From the NCBI RefSeq assembly GCF_010727605.1, contig NZ_AP022568.1, positions 1,116,001 to 1,180,000 on the forward strand: a stretch of DNA of 64,000 nucleotides, in the 5' to 3' direction. The notes below the pieces were generated by a model. The model was not told where the DNA came from, did not search any database, and saw only the letters and a program-made list of their open reading frames with translations. Below, one piece after another: positions 25,066 through 34,271 of the stretch. The position numbers and the translations under genes are program-made. The DNA is from Mycobacterium simiae (GTDB lineage Bacteria > Actinomycetota > Actinomycetes > Mycobacteriales > Mycobacteriaceae). How positions within the stretch are numbered: position 1 is the first letter of the stretch; every line of letters begins with the position of its first letter.

Positions 25066-25368
25066 TCATTTGCCCGTCGAACCTCCTTTCGCAATCCGCC
25101 GACGTCTCCCCATTGCGTACTCGGCGGCGATCTTCAAGGGCGGAAGACGGCCGTGATCGATCAAATGCAAGGTGGCATTACGCTGCCCTTGCTCAGCCCA
25201 GATTTCAGCGACGTGCGGACAAGGTGAGCAGCTTCCACGGACGAGTTGCTGTTTGTAATCGAAACAGGCGCACGTGACGGGCCACTGTTTGTATCGAGTC
25301 GCATACCCGCACTGTGGGCAGGGCGAGCGAAGGTGGGGATCAACATTGCCCCTCACGCTCACGCCCAT
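25066..25368 (-). CDS. Small protein with Cys-rich zinc-ribbon-like motif
   Basis: 100 aa from the ATG at 25368 with a GGAGGTGG site five bases upstream. Cysteines in CPQCGY, TCACFD and SCSPCPH suggest a zinc site of the ribbon type; the C-terminus is basic (MGRRRRIAKGG). No family recognised. Its start overlaps the end of the gene at 25359–25766, so the two are coupled. Possibly a DNA- or RNA-binding accessory protein of the element. Confidence 0.5.
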   Translation of the reverse strand: MGVSVRGNVDPHLRSPCPQCGYATRYKQWPVTCACFDYKQQLVRGSCSPCPHVAEIWAEQGQRNATLHLIDHGRLPPLKIAAEYAMGRRRRIAKGGSTGK

Positions 25369-25766
25369 TTTTCCACCTCCAACCCTCCATGGCATCCTCC
25401 GTCGTGGTCGCGGCTATTCTTCGTGGTGTGATCCTGCAGATTAGGGCCGGGCTGACTTAGTAATACTCGGCCTGCTTCAGCGTCGCCCAGCGAGGAAGAT
25501 TCGCCGGTGCCGCATCTCGTTCTCGCATGTGCCTTCACAACGATCCTCTTCAATTCAATCAGGCGACGAAGGACACGTTCGTCCACGTACGCCGATGCGT
25601 CGCATATCCAAATGGTCAGCATCTTGTTGACCTCGTTTTGGTCAACGCCATAGTGCTGAGCTGCCTGAGTGATCGTTACCCAAGCCGGAGTTCCACGGAT
25701 TGACTGTGGGCTCGGCACTGCCAACAGGGCACCACAGACTCGGACCACCCCATCGTCAACCACCAC
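25359..25766 (-). CDS. Hypothetical protein with helix-turn-helix-like segment
   Basis: 135 aa. Residues about 28–75 (VTITQAAQHYGVDQNEVNKM, then VDERVLRRLIELKR) look like a MerR/excisionase-type helix-turn-helix; the tail is polar and His/Gly-rich and ends inside the start of the next gene. The first 25 residues may not be translated. Could regulate the left-end genes; evidence is weak. Confidence 0.4.
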   Translation of the reverse strand: MVVDDGVVRVCGALLAVPSPQSIRGTPAWVTITQAAQHYGVDQNEVNKMLTIWICDASAYVDERVLRRLIELKRIVVKAHARTRCGTGESSSLGDAEAGRVLLSQPGPNLQDHTTKNSRDHDGGCHGGLEVEKWA

Positions 25767-25972
25767 CGCTTTGGGGGACGGCCGACGCGACTACGGCTCC
25801 CGGGGCTTCGCTACGGTTAACAGCAACCTCGACTTGCGAGTGATGCGCGCATGTTGTCTTAATCAAGTTCGATGACGGTGCACTTGGAGGTCGGCAATTT
25901 ACGCCCGGCCAGTGATCCCTATAAGGCCGGAATGCTCTCTTCACATGAGTGGTTGTGCAATCATCGGCTGTC

Positions 25973-28351
25973 ATGGACCTTGCCGAGTTCGTGAGGCGGA
26001 CAGACGTCGAGCAATCGGTTTTGCTGCTAGGGGCCGGTGCCAGTGTTCCGTGCGGCGGACAAACAGGTGTCGAACTAGCCAGGGACTTGTGTGACACGCT
26101 TTCCTCAGGACAAATCGAATCAGATGAGTTGGCTGAAGCGGCCAGTCTGCTGGAGGAACGCTACGGACGCCAAGCTCTCGTTGAGGCCCTGTCAGTCAAG
26201 TTGGAACCACTCCGCCCCGATGGACCGACTATAAGTCTGGTATCGCTGCCTTGGCAACGGATATATACAACAAACTTTGACCAGGTGATTGAGCGCGCAT
26301 GTCAAGAAGCAGAAAGATCCTTTGAAGTTATTCGCTCGAATCGTGACTTTACAAAGCTCGACAGCGGACGCCTAGAGGTCCTCAAAATCCATGGTTGTAT
26401 TACCCGCGACCGCGCCTTGGGCCATCGCGACAGCATGGTCCTCACTGAGAGTGATTATCAGGAATTCGATAATCAGCGCGAAGCACTGTTCGCCAAATTG
26501 CTGTTTGAGCTCCACACAAAAGACGTTTTGATTATTGGCCAATCTTTAAAGGACCGACATCTTCGAGACCTCATAGACGAAGTTGCAAAGCGCGCTAAAC
26601 GCCAGAACACATCTAATCGGATTCGAACATTGATTTATAGTTCTGACCCTGCCAGACTACGCCTAATCTCTGAGCGTGGATTAGAGGCTGCATCCGGCAG
26701 CATTGCGGCATTTATAGACGCAGTAATGCGTTCAGGAAAATCTTCCGAAGCTTCCAAGCCGAGAAGTGCTAGGGGTACCCTTCCAAACCTATTGCTACCG
26801 CGAACAGAAAAAATCGCAAACTCGATTAATAAGCCAGCTGATGCGCCGCGCATGTTCAATGGGTCCTCCGCATCCTGGGCAGATATAGAGAGCGGTTATA
26901 CGTTCGCCCGTACCATCGAAAATTTGCATGCGGATGCACTTGAGAAAGGCGATTACACTTACCTGACAATCCTTGGTGCGGGAGGCGTAGGAAAGACTAC
27001 CGCCGCGAGGCGCATACTTTATCGGTTGCACAAAGCCGGATTTGATGTTTACGAGCATGTTACCGAATTTCCCTTTACTCACGAACCATGGCTCGAAGTT
27101 GCGAGCTCCGCAAAAGCAGGGAATCGACCAGTTTTTCTTCTGGTTGACGAGGCCTCCAAGCATCTATCTGGGCTCAACCGACTAGTCGCCGAATTGGATC
27201 GCGAGTCAAACAGCTACCTGCGAATCGTCTGTACAGCGCACTTGAGCGCGTGGACCCAACGTGCCGTGTCTGGATTGCTACGAAAAAGTGGACGCGAAGA
27301 GACTCTGAAGATTCTGCAGAAGCAGGATGTCAGAAACCTGGTCGACTTGATCCGGACTCAAAGCGACATTGGGAAGCTGGTTGACCCGCAGTTTGCTGGT
27401 ATGAGTAGATCGAATCAAATTAATGCCGTGCACACACAATGTGAGGCGGATATGTTTGTGGCACTGAAGTACTGCTTTCCCGGCGACGGAATCGATGAAA
27501 TTATTTTAAAGGAATACCGCGATCTGTCCGAGGATGTTCAAGAGGTATATAAGGTAGCTGCCCTATTGGGCGCCACGTACGCGATGCCGTCCCGTCAGCT
27601 AATTCTGGACGTAGTCGGATACAGCTGGGAAGAGATACCTGTAATACTCAAACAGTCTCGCGGTGTGCTTACGGAACGATTGGTCAATGCAAAGGAAGGC
27701 ATATACACGTGGAGCACGCGCCACCCTATAATTTCGCAAGTATTGGTCCGCTTCAAGTATACCGATCAAGACGAGCTCTATTATGCCTATCGGCGGATCG
27801 TGGCAACGCTTAATTCTGCAATGCTTCTGGATCGCAACATCATTCCCAGTATATGCAATAATGACTACGGGATCGGTCGCATCAAGGATGCTTATAAAAG
27901 GATAGAGCTGTATGAACTTCTATGCGAGAAGACTTCGCTCGGGGCTCCTTGGCATAAATTAATTTCCAATTGGATGGACCTCGACTTAGACAAAGCATCC
28001 CTCGCGATACGTCGGGCAGAGAATACGATTGGAATCGATTCGCCGATCCAACGCTATAAGGTCAGATTGAATTTAGTCAGATCTGCACAATACCGCAGAT
28101 TAGGCACTGATGACTATATCGCATTGATACTTGAAGCTGAAGACGTTGCGCGAGAGGGCCTTGAGAAGTGGCCGGACAACAAATACTCATACCTCTCTCT
28201 TGTGGATGTCGGCAAAGCTCTCCATGAAGCAACCCGGTCGACAAGAATTCTGGAGGACTGTGTCCCACTTCTAGATCGGGCATACACAGATCTCCTCGAC
28301 AACGATATTCTCAGGTACAAACGTCTGGCGGAGCGCGCAATAGCCGACTAG
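25973..28351 (+). CDS. SIR2–STAND NTPase, candidate NAD-depleting anti-phage protein
   Basis: 792 aa from the ATG at 25973. Residues 15–250 are a SIR2-like NADase domain: GAGAS (20–24), TTNFD (99–103), catalytic His140 (LKIHGC), GQSLKD (189–194). A P-loop NTPase follows: Walker A GAGGVGKTT (334–342), Walker B FLLVDEA (387–393). The remaining 350 residues are helical, without a recognised repeat, and would be the sensor part. This SIR2–STAND order is that of Avs-type and related abortive-infection proteins, which sense a phage component and destroy NAD. The gene is clearly AT-richer than the host. It stands alone on the plus strand, apparently constitutive. Start uncertain (GTG 25949 is possible). 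Confidence 0.85.
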   Translation: MDLAEFVRRTDVEQSVLLLGAGASVPCGGQTGVELARDLCDTLSSGQIESDELAEAASLLEERYGRQALVEALSVKLEPLRPDGPTISLVSLPWQRIYTTNFDQVIERACQEAERSFEVIRSNRDFTKLDSGRLEVLKIHGCITRDRALGHRDSMVLTESDYQEFDNQREALFAKLLFELHTKDVLIIGQSLKDRHLRDLIDEVAKRAKRQNTSNRIRTLIYSSDPARLRLISERGLEAASGSIAAFIDAVMRSGKSSEASKPRSARGTLPNLLLPRTEKIANSINKPADAPRMFNGSSASWADIESGYTFARTIENLHADALEKGDYTYLTILGAGGVGKTTAARRILYRLHKAGFDVYEHVTEFPFTHEPWLEVASSAKAGNRPVFLLVDEASKHLSGLNRLVAELDRESNSYLRIVCTAHLSAWTQRAVSGLLRKSGREETLKILQKQDVRNLVDLIRTQSDIGKLVDPQFAGMSRSNQINAVHTQCEADMFVALKYCFPGDGIDEIILKEYRDLSEDVQEVYKVAALLGATYAMPSRQLILDVVGYSWEEIPVILKQSRGVLTERLVNAKEGIYTWSTRHPIISQVLVRFKYTDQDELYYAYRRIVATLNSAMLLDRNIIPSICNNDYGIGRIKDAYKRIELYELLCEKTSLGAPWHKLISNWMDLDLDKASLAIRRAENTIGIDSPIQRYKVRLNLVRSAQYRRLGTDDYIALILEAEDVAREGLEKWPDNKYSYLSLVDVGKALHEATRSTRILEDCVPLLDRAYTDLLDNDILRYKRLAERAIAD

Positions 28352-28377
28352 CTAGCTTTTCGAGCTACCTTGAGCAT

Positions 28378-28980
28378 TTAAGTTACGACGTCAAATTTCG
28401 CGAAATATCGGTACATCGTCGCCCGGCTTACCCCGAGGTACCTGGCAATCGCTTTACCTGTATGACCGTCGGATTGCATCCGCTTGGCTGTAGCGATGTG
28501 CTCGACGTCACCCACCTTCCGAGGCCGGCCAAATTTTGTGCCGCTAGCGCGAGAAGCTTTTCGCTTCAATGCCGTTCGTTCCTTGATCAGCTCCCGCTCA
28601 TACTCCGCTAGCGACCCCAGCACCCCTATCATCAGGCGCCCGGCCGGAGTGGACGAGTCGATGCCGTCGCTGATGGAGATCAACTTGACGCCACGGTCAC
28701 TCAATTCTTTGACCGTCGCCAAGACGTGCAGCATGTTGCGGCCCAGCCGGTCCAGCTTCCATACCACGACAACGTCGCCCTCGCGGACGTACTGCATCAG
28801 CGCGGCCAGCCCGGGACGGTCATCCCTTGCGCCGGACATTGTGTCGGAGAACGTCTTCGTGGCCCCTGCCGCTTCAAGGGCCTCGTTCTGCTGGTCGAGG
28901 GTTTGGGCGACGGTGGAGACTCGGGTATAGCCGACCCGTTGGCCGAGTGAGCGTCGGTCAACGCCAACTTCGTGACTCAT
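28378..28980 (-). CDS. Serine recombinase of the resolvase/invertase family
   Basis: 200 aa from the ATG at 28980. The N-terminal catalytic domain has YTRVST with the nucleophile Ser22 and the arginines of KLDRLGRN; GVLGSLAEYERELIKERT is the long E-helix. A C-terminal helix-turn-helix (GKAIARYLGVSRATMYRYF) binds DNA. Size and layout match Tn3-type resolvases and DNA invertases. No transposase or inverted-repeat pair was seen beside it. It may resolve multimers of the excised element, or be left from another transposon. It converges on the SIR2–STAND gene. Confidence 0.9.
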   Translation of the reverse strand: MSHEVGVDRRSLGQRVGYTRVSTVAQTLDQQNEALEAAGATKTFSDTMSGARDDRPGLAALMQYVREGDVVVVWKLDRLGRNMLHVLATVKELSDRGVKLISISDGIDSSTPAGRLMIGVLGSLAEYERELIKERTALKRKASRASGTKFGRPRKVGDVEHIATAKRMQSDGHTGKAIARYLGVSRATMYRYFAKFDVVT

Positions 28981-29128
28981 ATGTATTGGAATCGCAGTTT
29001 TGCGCAGGTTATTTCCGAGACGAAGTTTTGAGACAGTCCGACCTCGCAGAACGTGACCGGGTCCGACCTGCCGGTCGCTGTCTTGTATCTGATCTTTTTT
29101 GAGACAGCGCTCCAAGCTCTGCGCTGGG

Positions 29129-29971
29129 CTAAGGGTAGGTCGTGCTGCTGAGCTGTTTCACACTTCCGCTTGGGTCGCGACTGAAGACCATGACCCGCAA
29201 GCTTGGGATTGCACCGGATTGTGCAAGATTAATCATGCCGAGCGCGTTCGTGCAGCATACTGACTTTGCTGTGCCTGAATAGCACAGGTCGATGAACCCG
29301 GGTGGCATGAAGCGACCGCCGAGCGGTTCCATACTGTTAGCCCAGCGTTGCCTCCCGTCCCACCACCGGGACAAGGCCTGTTCGTGCGCGGTTGCCCGGC
29401 CGATTTCGACATCGAAGACTTGAATCGAGGTATATCTCGCTGCAGCTAGTTCGCGGAATAGTTGTGGCCCCTGGCCTGACCAGGTCAAAGTTCCCTCGAT
29501 GACGACGTTCTCTCCCCGGCTCACACAGATCTGCCGCATCTGATCAATTAGGGCGGTGGACTCCCGATGAACAAGGGGCGCTAGCTCACGGGGGGCTATG
29601 CAATGCCCGTCGGCGAGTCGTCGATGGACCAAGTCGTCATAGATGCCATCACTTAAGGCCTGTGCGATGAGGTAGTCCTTAACGATGTCGGCGTCGAGAA
29701 TTCGGTAATTCGTGAGCCGGGGCACCTGGGCACGGAGAAGGGTGGTTTTCCCGGCACCCGGTGGACCCGCAGTCACGATCGCCAAGCGGCTCACCTGGGG
29801 GCGAGGACCAGAATCGAGATATTTCTGGATGATGCTTTTCCGAAAGCGCCGACGGCCGATATCTGAGGCGTACATCTTGTTGGTGCAATGGTCAGCGTCG
29901 GTGTTCAGCGCGTGACCCCTGCCCGAGAGGAAGTTGAGTTCGGCGGCGACGTCGGCGCGGGATCCTGTCAT
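29129..29971 (-). CDS. Zeta-toxin family kinase
   Basis: 280 aa. Walker A GPPGAGKTT at residues 69–77, DADIVKDYL at about 93–101 and EGTLTW further on match the zeta toxin/PezT fold, which phosphorylates UDP-sugars and blocks cell-wall synthesis or acts on related substrates. It follows the antitoxin gene by five bases, the usual order of this toxin–antitoxin type. The C-terminal 100 residues (RWWDGRQRWANSMEPLGGRF) are longer than the core. Probably stabilises the element in its host. Confidence 0.85.
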   Translation of the reverse strand: MTGSRADVAAELNFLSGRGHALNTDADHCTNKMYASDIGRRRFRKSIIQKYLDSGPRPQVSRLAIVTAGPPGAGKTTLLRAQVPRLTNYRILDADIVKDYLIAQALSDGIYDDLVHRRLADGHCIAPRELAPLVHRESTALIDQMRQICVSRGENVVIEGTLTWSGQGPQLFRELAAARYTSIQVFDVEIGRATAHEQALSRWWDGRQRWANSMEPLGGRFMPPGFIDLCYSGTAKSVCCTNALGMINLAQSGAIPSLRVMVFSRDPSGSVKQLSSTTYP

Positions 29972-29976
29972 TCCCG

Positions 29977-30492
29977 TCAGTAGCTTTGAACTGCTTGCTC
30001 TGCCTCAGCTGCCTGCTCGGTACGGGCCGCCTCCTCGAGCTGGTCCCGCTGCCGCTCCATCAATTGGCTGAACTCCCCTTCGGACAGAAGGTCTCGGTAG
30101 TAGGCCGTCTCGATCTGATCCCAGTCCCCACGGATGTACGCGTCGGTGGCGATGCCCTCAATGCTGGGAACGTGCCCGAAGGAATACGTCCGGTTTAGAA
30201 GCATCTCCATCATCGTCTCGTCGTCGATCAACCCGGCAGCGCGACGATCTATCACCTCTGCAGGTGTTTCTTCTAGGCGCGACGGGTCCTCGTCAATCCG
30301 GCGAATAATCCGCTGGACGGTCGCTTGCGAGATGCTTCCCACGACTTCACTAATCAGTCGCTGCGGTACACCGACATCGTGAGCGGCGTGGTAGATCTCC
30401 CTGTGGAGATCTTTCTCCGCGACGCGTAGATGCGCCGCCCCTGCGGTCAGGCGCTGTAGGGAGTCATCGCTTCGATCAAGTTGTCCAGGCAT
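29977..30492 (-). CDS. Antitoxin partner of zeta toxin, with helix-turn-helix
   Basis: 171 aa from the ATG at 30492 with an AGGAGG site. Residues about 20–60 form a helix-turn-helix-like segment (VGVPQRLISEVVGSISQATVQRIIRRI) that probably binds the palindrome just upstream, and the acidic, Glu/Gln-rich C-terminus (LMERQRDQLEEAARTEQ) is a likely toxin-neutralising region. It is larger than the 90-residue epsilon antitoxin of plasmid pSM19035. Position directly before the toxin gene supports the pairing; sequence family not recognised by name. Confidence 0.75.
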   Translation of the reverse strand: MPGQLDRSDDSLQRLTAGAAHLRVAEKDLHREIYHAAHDVGVPQRLISEVVGSISQATVQRIIRRIDEDPSRLEETPAEVIDRRAAGLIDDETMMEMLLNRTYSFGHVPSIEGIATDAYIRGDWDQIETAYYRDLLSEGEFSQLMERQRDQLEEAARTEQAAEAEQAVQSY

Positions 30493-30503
30493 CTCCAACC
30501 TCC

Positions 30504-30520
30504 TGATTCATTATGAATCA
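30504..30520. promoter_or_regulatory. Palindromic operator of the toxin–antitoxin operon
   Basis: TGATTCAT-T-ATGAATCA, perfect 8-base arms around one base, 12 bases upstream of the antitoxin start and next to its ribosome site. On the minus strand it overlaps a CATAAT/TATGAT -10-like box, so binding would shut off the operon. Autoregulation by the antitoxin is inferred. Confidence 0.8.
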
Positions 30521-30770
30521 TACTCTACTGTACGCGTATGCGGGAAGTGCGTCTACGCGGTCCCAGAAGGCGCGATAACCACGTCGTGTCGAGCGATTGC
30601 CCCCGAGTTCACCGGTGAGCATGACTAATGACCGTGGATCGTTCACCAGCGCACTTGCGCTACGTTGGTTAAAATCTGAACGCGATTCACGTGTCGACAA
30701 TGTCGCGGAGTCCTACACCCGCGAGCCCGCTGACTGCGATGCCGACTAGCATCTGGCTAGCGACGTTCGC
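30521..30770. other. Intergenic stretch between kinase and toxin–antitoxin operon
   Basis: About 250 bases. A 60-codon leftward frame (TTG at 30700 to stop at 30518, with RSLVMLTGELGGNRSTRRGY style sequence) could be a gene remnant; it has no ribosome site. The region probably contains the promoter for the antitoxin–toxin operon. Confidence 0.3.
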
Positions 30771-32870
30771 TCATGGCTTGACGTTTTCCAGCATCGCCTT
30801 CGCTATCGCAGCGGCGTCGGGTATCGCCCACCCAGGGTCTCTTGGCCAGCCGTTAGTCGGGTCGTAGCTGCTGGCTGCGTTTGGGACTTGGCAGGTGCGC
30901 GTTTCGACGATGACGTTCTCGTGCGCACCTAATGCCTGCTGACAGGCATCCGGTCCGTTCAGGCCACTATTAGTCGCCATGGAAACCGTGATGAAGTCTC
31001 CTTGTCGCTGCACCGCGCCCAGTACATAACTGGCGCCGTTTTCGTAGCCGAGGGTCGCAGCAACCTCTCCCTTGGCGCACGTGCTCCATTGAGCCTGCGA
31101 AGAGGTCAGAAAGTCTTGCGCTTGACCGGCGGACGGGTACACGGCGACGGTCTGCTCAACAAGATGTGGCCCTTTGTCCGGCCCACCACGGTAGAGGTTG
31201 CCATACATCTGAGTCTTGATTTCCGTGGGCTGGGAGGCAGCGTATACGTCGTGCTCACCAGTGAAGACCACCCCAACACACGACCGGGGTTTGACCTGAC
31301 TCGAATGATCTGACATCCCATACGACGAGGAAGTGATACCGAGCGCAATACCCCCGCCAGCAGTGGCCGGATTGTCACTGACGTTTGCTCCCAGCAGCTT
31401 GCTTAACTCGTCTCCCGTTAGCAACACGTGATCAATCGCCTCCGGCGAGAACGTCGGCCGTGCTGGCGGTGACGTTGGTGGCTCACTTGCCGACCCGACG
31501 CGATCAGATTCATCGAGGAGCAGGACGCCATTCACCGACGACACCTTGAACCAACGGCTTTCAGTATTGGACGTTCCGTCGCGTCGGAGATAAGTGAGTT
31601 CGGCAACGACGCTGCCGGTGTCGCGCGGACTAACCGAGAGAACCGTCACCGAATCGATCGTTGCCCAGAAATTTCTGAATTCGCTTTGCCTTGTCTGGTT
31701 TTGGTAGCGAACATCGAGCTTGGCCCATGCATCGTCGGGATGTGCTGGGAGGTCGGCGTAATAGCCTATGACGAAGTCACGCATGCTCTCGAAAGTGATC
31801 GGTGGCGCAGCTGGTGCACCACTACCGGTGCTGCTATTCCCGTGTGGGGCATCTGCTGGTCGCCGAAGTAAGAGCGCGGCCGCACCGATCGAGACGACCA
31901 ATAGAACAACAACTATGGCCATTAGGTATCCAGCCCGTCGCTTAGTTGCTTCGGCCCGAGGGACGACTGCAGGCTCGGCCCTGGGCGTCGCCGACGCAGT
32001 GGGAGCTGAACTTGTTGTTCTATTGGCCGGGTCGATTCTCTCGGCCAGAGCGCGTGCGAAATCCGAGCAGCGTTCGAACCGGTCGTCGGGGCGTTTGGCC
32101 AGGCCGATGGCGAGCACGGGGTCAAGTTTCGCCAGAGCCGGTCGTCGGTCAGCCAAAGCGGGTGGAGGAACGTTGAGATGGCGACTGATGACAACTGCCG
32201 GATTAGAGTTCTCGAACAGCCGCGATCCAGTGAATAGATGGTAAGCCGTGGCCGCCAATGCATACTGATCCGCGCGCCCATCAACGTCTTCGCCGAGGAG
32301 CTGTTCGGGCGCGCTGTAAGCCACCGTGCCCACGGTCATGTTCGTCTTGGTAAGGCCGCTGATGTCGTCGACCTTGCGGGCTATGCCAAAATCCGTCAGC
32401 AGAACTCGCTGCTCGCCCTCGTCGCTGACGTGGGTCATCATGATGTTGCCTGGCTTTACATCTCGATGCAGGAGATGTCGTTTGTGGGCATAGTCCAGCG
32501 CGCTGGCGACCGCAGTGACAATCCGGACCACTTCTTCGACCGGCATGCCAGCCGGGTAACGATCGGCTAGAAGCCGCGACGCATCGAGACCGTCGACCAA
32601 ATCCATCGAGATCCAAAGCTGGCCGTCTTCCTCGCCGCGATCATGCACACCGACGATGTGGGGATGCCACAGGGTCGAAGCAAGATCAGCTTCCCGGTTA
32701 AACCGGGCCCGGAACTCTTCGTCGGCCGACCACTCGCGAGGCAGCAATTTCAGTGCGTCACGCCGGGGCAGTCGCGGATGCTGCGTTAGATACACCTCAC
32801 CCATGCCGCCAGAGCCCAATAGGCGAATGACGGTGTACCCGGCGAAAATCTCACCGTTTGCCAAGGGCAT
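30771..32870 (-). CDS. PknH-like receptor Ser/Thr protein kinase
   Basis: 699 aa. Cytosolic kinase domain at 1–275 with glycine loop [12 protein letters not shown] (17–28), Lys41, HRD (135–137) and DFG (160–162), and an activation loop with Thr-rich [13 protein letters not shown] Pro/Ala linker leads to one membrane helix at about 315–335. Outside are a small SnoaL-like region and a PknH-type sensor domain with four cysteines (SCVGVVF, STCAKGE, DACQQAL, RTCQVP), probably two disulfides. All catalytic residues are present. Complete receptor kinases are normally chromosomal in mycobacteria, so its place on a mobile element is notable. No EmbR-like target is adjacent. Confidence 0.92.
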   Translation of the reverse strand: MPLANGEIFAGYTVIRLLGSGGMGEVYLTQHPRLPRRDALKLLPREWSADEEFRARFNREADLASTLWHPHIVGVHDRGEEDGQLWISMDLVDGLDASRLLADRYPAGMPVEEVVRIVTAVASALDYAHKRHLLHRDVKPGNIMMTHVSDEGEQRVLLTDFGIARKVDDISGLTKTNMTVGTVAYSAPEQLLGEDVDGRADQYALAATAYHLFTGSRLFENSNPAVVISRHLNVPPPALADRRPALAKLDPVLAIGLAKRPDDRFERCSDFARALAERIDPANRTTSSAPTASATPRAEPAVVPRAEATKRRAGYLMAIVVVLLVVSIGAAALLLRRPADAPHGNSSTGSGAPAAPPITFESMRDFVIGYYADLPAHPDDAWAKLDVRYQNQTRQSEFRNFWATIDSVTVLSVSPRDTGSVVAELTYLRRDGTSNTESRWFKVSSVNGVLLLDESDRVGSASEPPTSPPARPTFSPEAIDHVLLTGDELSKLLGANVSDNPATAGGGIALGITSSSYGMSDHSSQVKPRSCVGVVFTGEHDVYAASQPTEIKTQMYGNLYRGGPDKGPHLVEQTVAVYPSAGQAQDFLTSSQAQWSTCAKGEVAATLGYENGASYVLGAVQRQGDFITVSMATNSGLNGPDACQQALGAHENVIVETRTCQVPNAASSYDPTNGWPRDPGWAIPDAAAIAKAMLENVKP

Positions 32871-33094
32871 GGACGAATATTAGGGGTTGCAGCAAAGCAG
32901 TGGTCCTGTTCTGACGGCACTCTTTTTTCTTTTCCAGACGAGGGATTAGACCCCGGCTCAGCGCAACCCCACGTGCGGGGACCAATTGCTGTCAGGCGCA
33001 CCTGGTTAATCGACGCCGGTTAAGCTCCACCGCGCAAGCGAATGACCGATCGCTTCCCGAGGAGGGACGTCAGCCGCCGCACGAGGGTCTCGAC

Positions 33095-33240
33095 GACGGC
33101 AGCCTTGGTCGCGAATAGAACAGCAGCAGTGGCCACCCGTGTCCGCCGCCTGAATGGTCCGGCCGCGCGGCGTTGACCGCGTGCGTCGGCTGGCTGTTTG
33201 ATTGATACGCAGTGGGAGTCGAACTTTTTGTTCTATTGAG
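33095..33240 (-). pseudogene. Decayed second copy of the kinase linker/membrane region
   Basis: Two blocks match the kinase gene on the same strand at the same spacing. AATAGAACAGCAGCAGTGGCCA at 33114 resembles AATAGAACAACAACTATGGCCA at 31900, and ACGCAGTGGGAGTCGAACTT.. at 33207 matches 31994 with about 29 of 32 bases; spacing is 93 versus 94 bases. No open frame is kept. It looks like what is left of a second kinase gene. Confidence 0.55.
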
Positions 33241-33253
33241 TGAGTCGGCTGGC

Positions 33254-33544
33254 TCATCTGTCTATAGAGCGGCCACTCCACAGCCCAAGATCACGGAGGC
33301 GTCGCTCACATCCCGCCTCGTAGTCGAGCGGGTTGTAGGGGCTCGGGTTCCATCCATTCGCCGCCTCCGCCATCTCCTTGCACGCCGTTACGGGCGATAC
33401 GCCGCTTCGTACCATGTTCATCGCGCGATCCGCACCTTGGTGATAGCCAGCCTGGTACGACCGTGCGTCCGGTTGCGGTCTGGTCGAACACCCTGCGACA
33501 GTCGTCACCGCGATCAAGACCGAAATTCTCGCGGTCTTGCTCAT
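33254..33544 (-). CDS. Small lipoprotein
   Basis: 96 aa from the ATG at 33544. N-terminal basic residues, hydrophobic core, and lipobox VAGC with Cys19. The mature part has DARSYQAGYHQGADRAMNM and two cysteines (TACKEM, EAGCER), probably disulfide-bonded. A start at 33562 is also possible. Family unrecognised; small lipoproteins of this type are common in mycobacterial phages and prophages. Confidence 0.7.
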   Translation of the reverse strand: MSKTARISVLIAVTTVAGCSTRPQPDARSYQAGYHQGADRAMNMVRSGVSPVTACKEMAEAANGWNPSPYNPLDYEAGCERRLRDLGLWSGRSIDR

Positions 33545-33722
33545 CACCCAGCGCCTCAGCATGTTGTGGTCATGAATGTGGCGACCACGCGGGAAAGATG
33601 TTGGACGAATATGACCGGGGTGTAGTTGATCGACGCGGGAGTCTTCCACAGCTGCAAGGCTTGCCGTGTCAGTCGAAGAGGTTCGTGCTGCACGTTGGCG
33701 GCGATGCCACGGGTAGTCGTCA

Positions 33723-33818
33723 TCAGCATTGGCGCGGGTTATCGGGGCAAAAACTCAGCAACGCCCCGACCAAAAGGATGGCACCTAAGGCACGGCATGA
33801 CCACCTGCTTCGTTTCAT
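33723..33818 (-). pseudogene. Truncated signal-peptide-only frame
   Basis: A 31-codon frame starts at 33818 after a strong GAAAGGAG site and encodes a typical signal peptide (MKRSRWSCRALGAILLVGAL), then stops. In another frame the sequence continues as a plausible cleavage site (TRANA) and mature start. This suggests a small exported protein inactivated by a frameshift, or a sequencing error. Confidence 0.35.
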
Positions 33819-33861
33819 CGCCACTCCTTTCGGTCCAACGACCTACCGACTCTTACAAGCC

Positions 33862-34233
33862 CTACCTTCTGACGACTTGTGGGCAGTAAGCCGCAGCGGC
33901 GATGCCCGCGAACAAAGCTGCTTTCTGGACAGTGACCGCCGGATTCGCACGTTGCAGAATCGGGACCTCGTCCATAACAGGGTCAGCACCCCTATCTGCG
34001 GCCATGTCTGCGCAGGCGATATGGGCGAGGCGAATCAAATCCTCTTGGCTGTTCGCATGGATGTTGTCGCGGGCCATCATGTATAGGAAGTAACAGTCCG
34101 CGTTTACGGTCGGTGGGACGAACCGGTTGGGGCAGGTGATCTCAGCGTGAGCGGGAAGCGTGATCGACGGCACCATGGCTGCCGCCAATGGCAATGCCCA
34201 GGCGATCCCGGTGATGATGGTGGGGACCTTCAT
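33862..34233 (-). CDS. DUF732 small secreted protein
   Basis: 123 aa with a signal peptide (1–30, ending PAHA), a mature helical domain with Cys in ADCYF, HIACADM and a C-terminal AAYCPQVVRR, the DUF732 signature ending. Second DUF732 gene of the element. It is 39 bases after the next DUF732 gene in the leftward direction, so probably one operon. Confidence 0.82.
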   Translation of the reverse strand: MKVPTIITGIAWALPLAAAMVPSITLPAHAEITCPNRFVPPTVNADCYFLYMMARDNIHANSQEDLIRLAHIACADMAADRGADPVMDEVPILQRANPAVTVQKAALFAGIAAAAYCPQVVRR

Positions 34234-34271
34234 TTTGCCTACCTTGTCGAAAAAGTCCGCCTTATTTTCCG

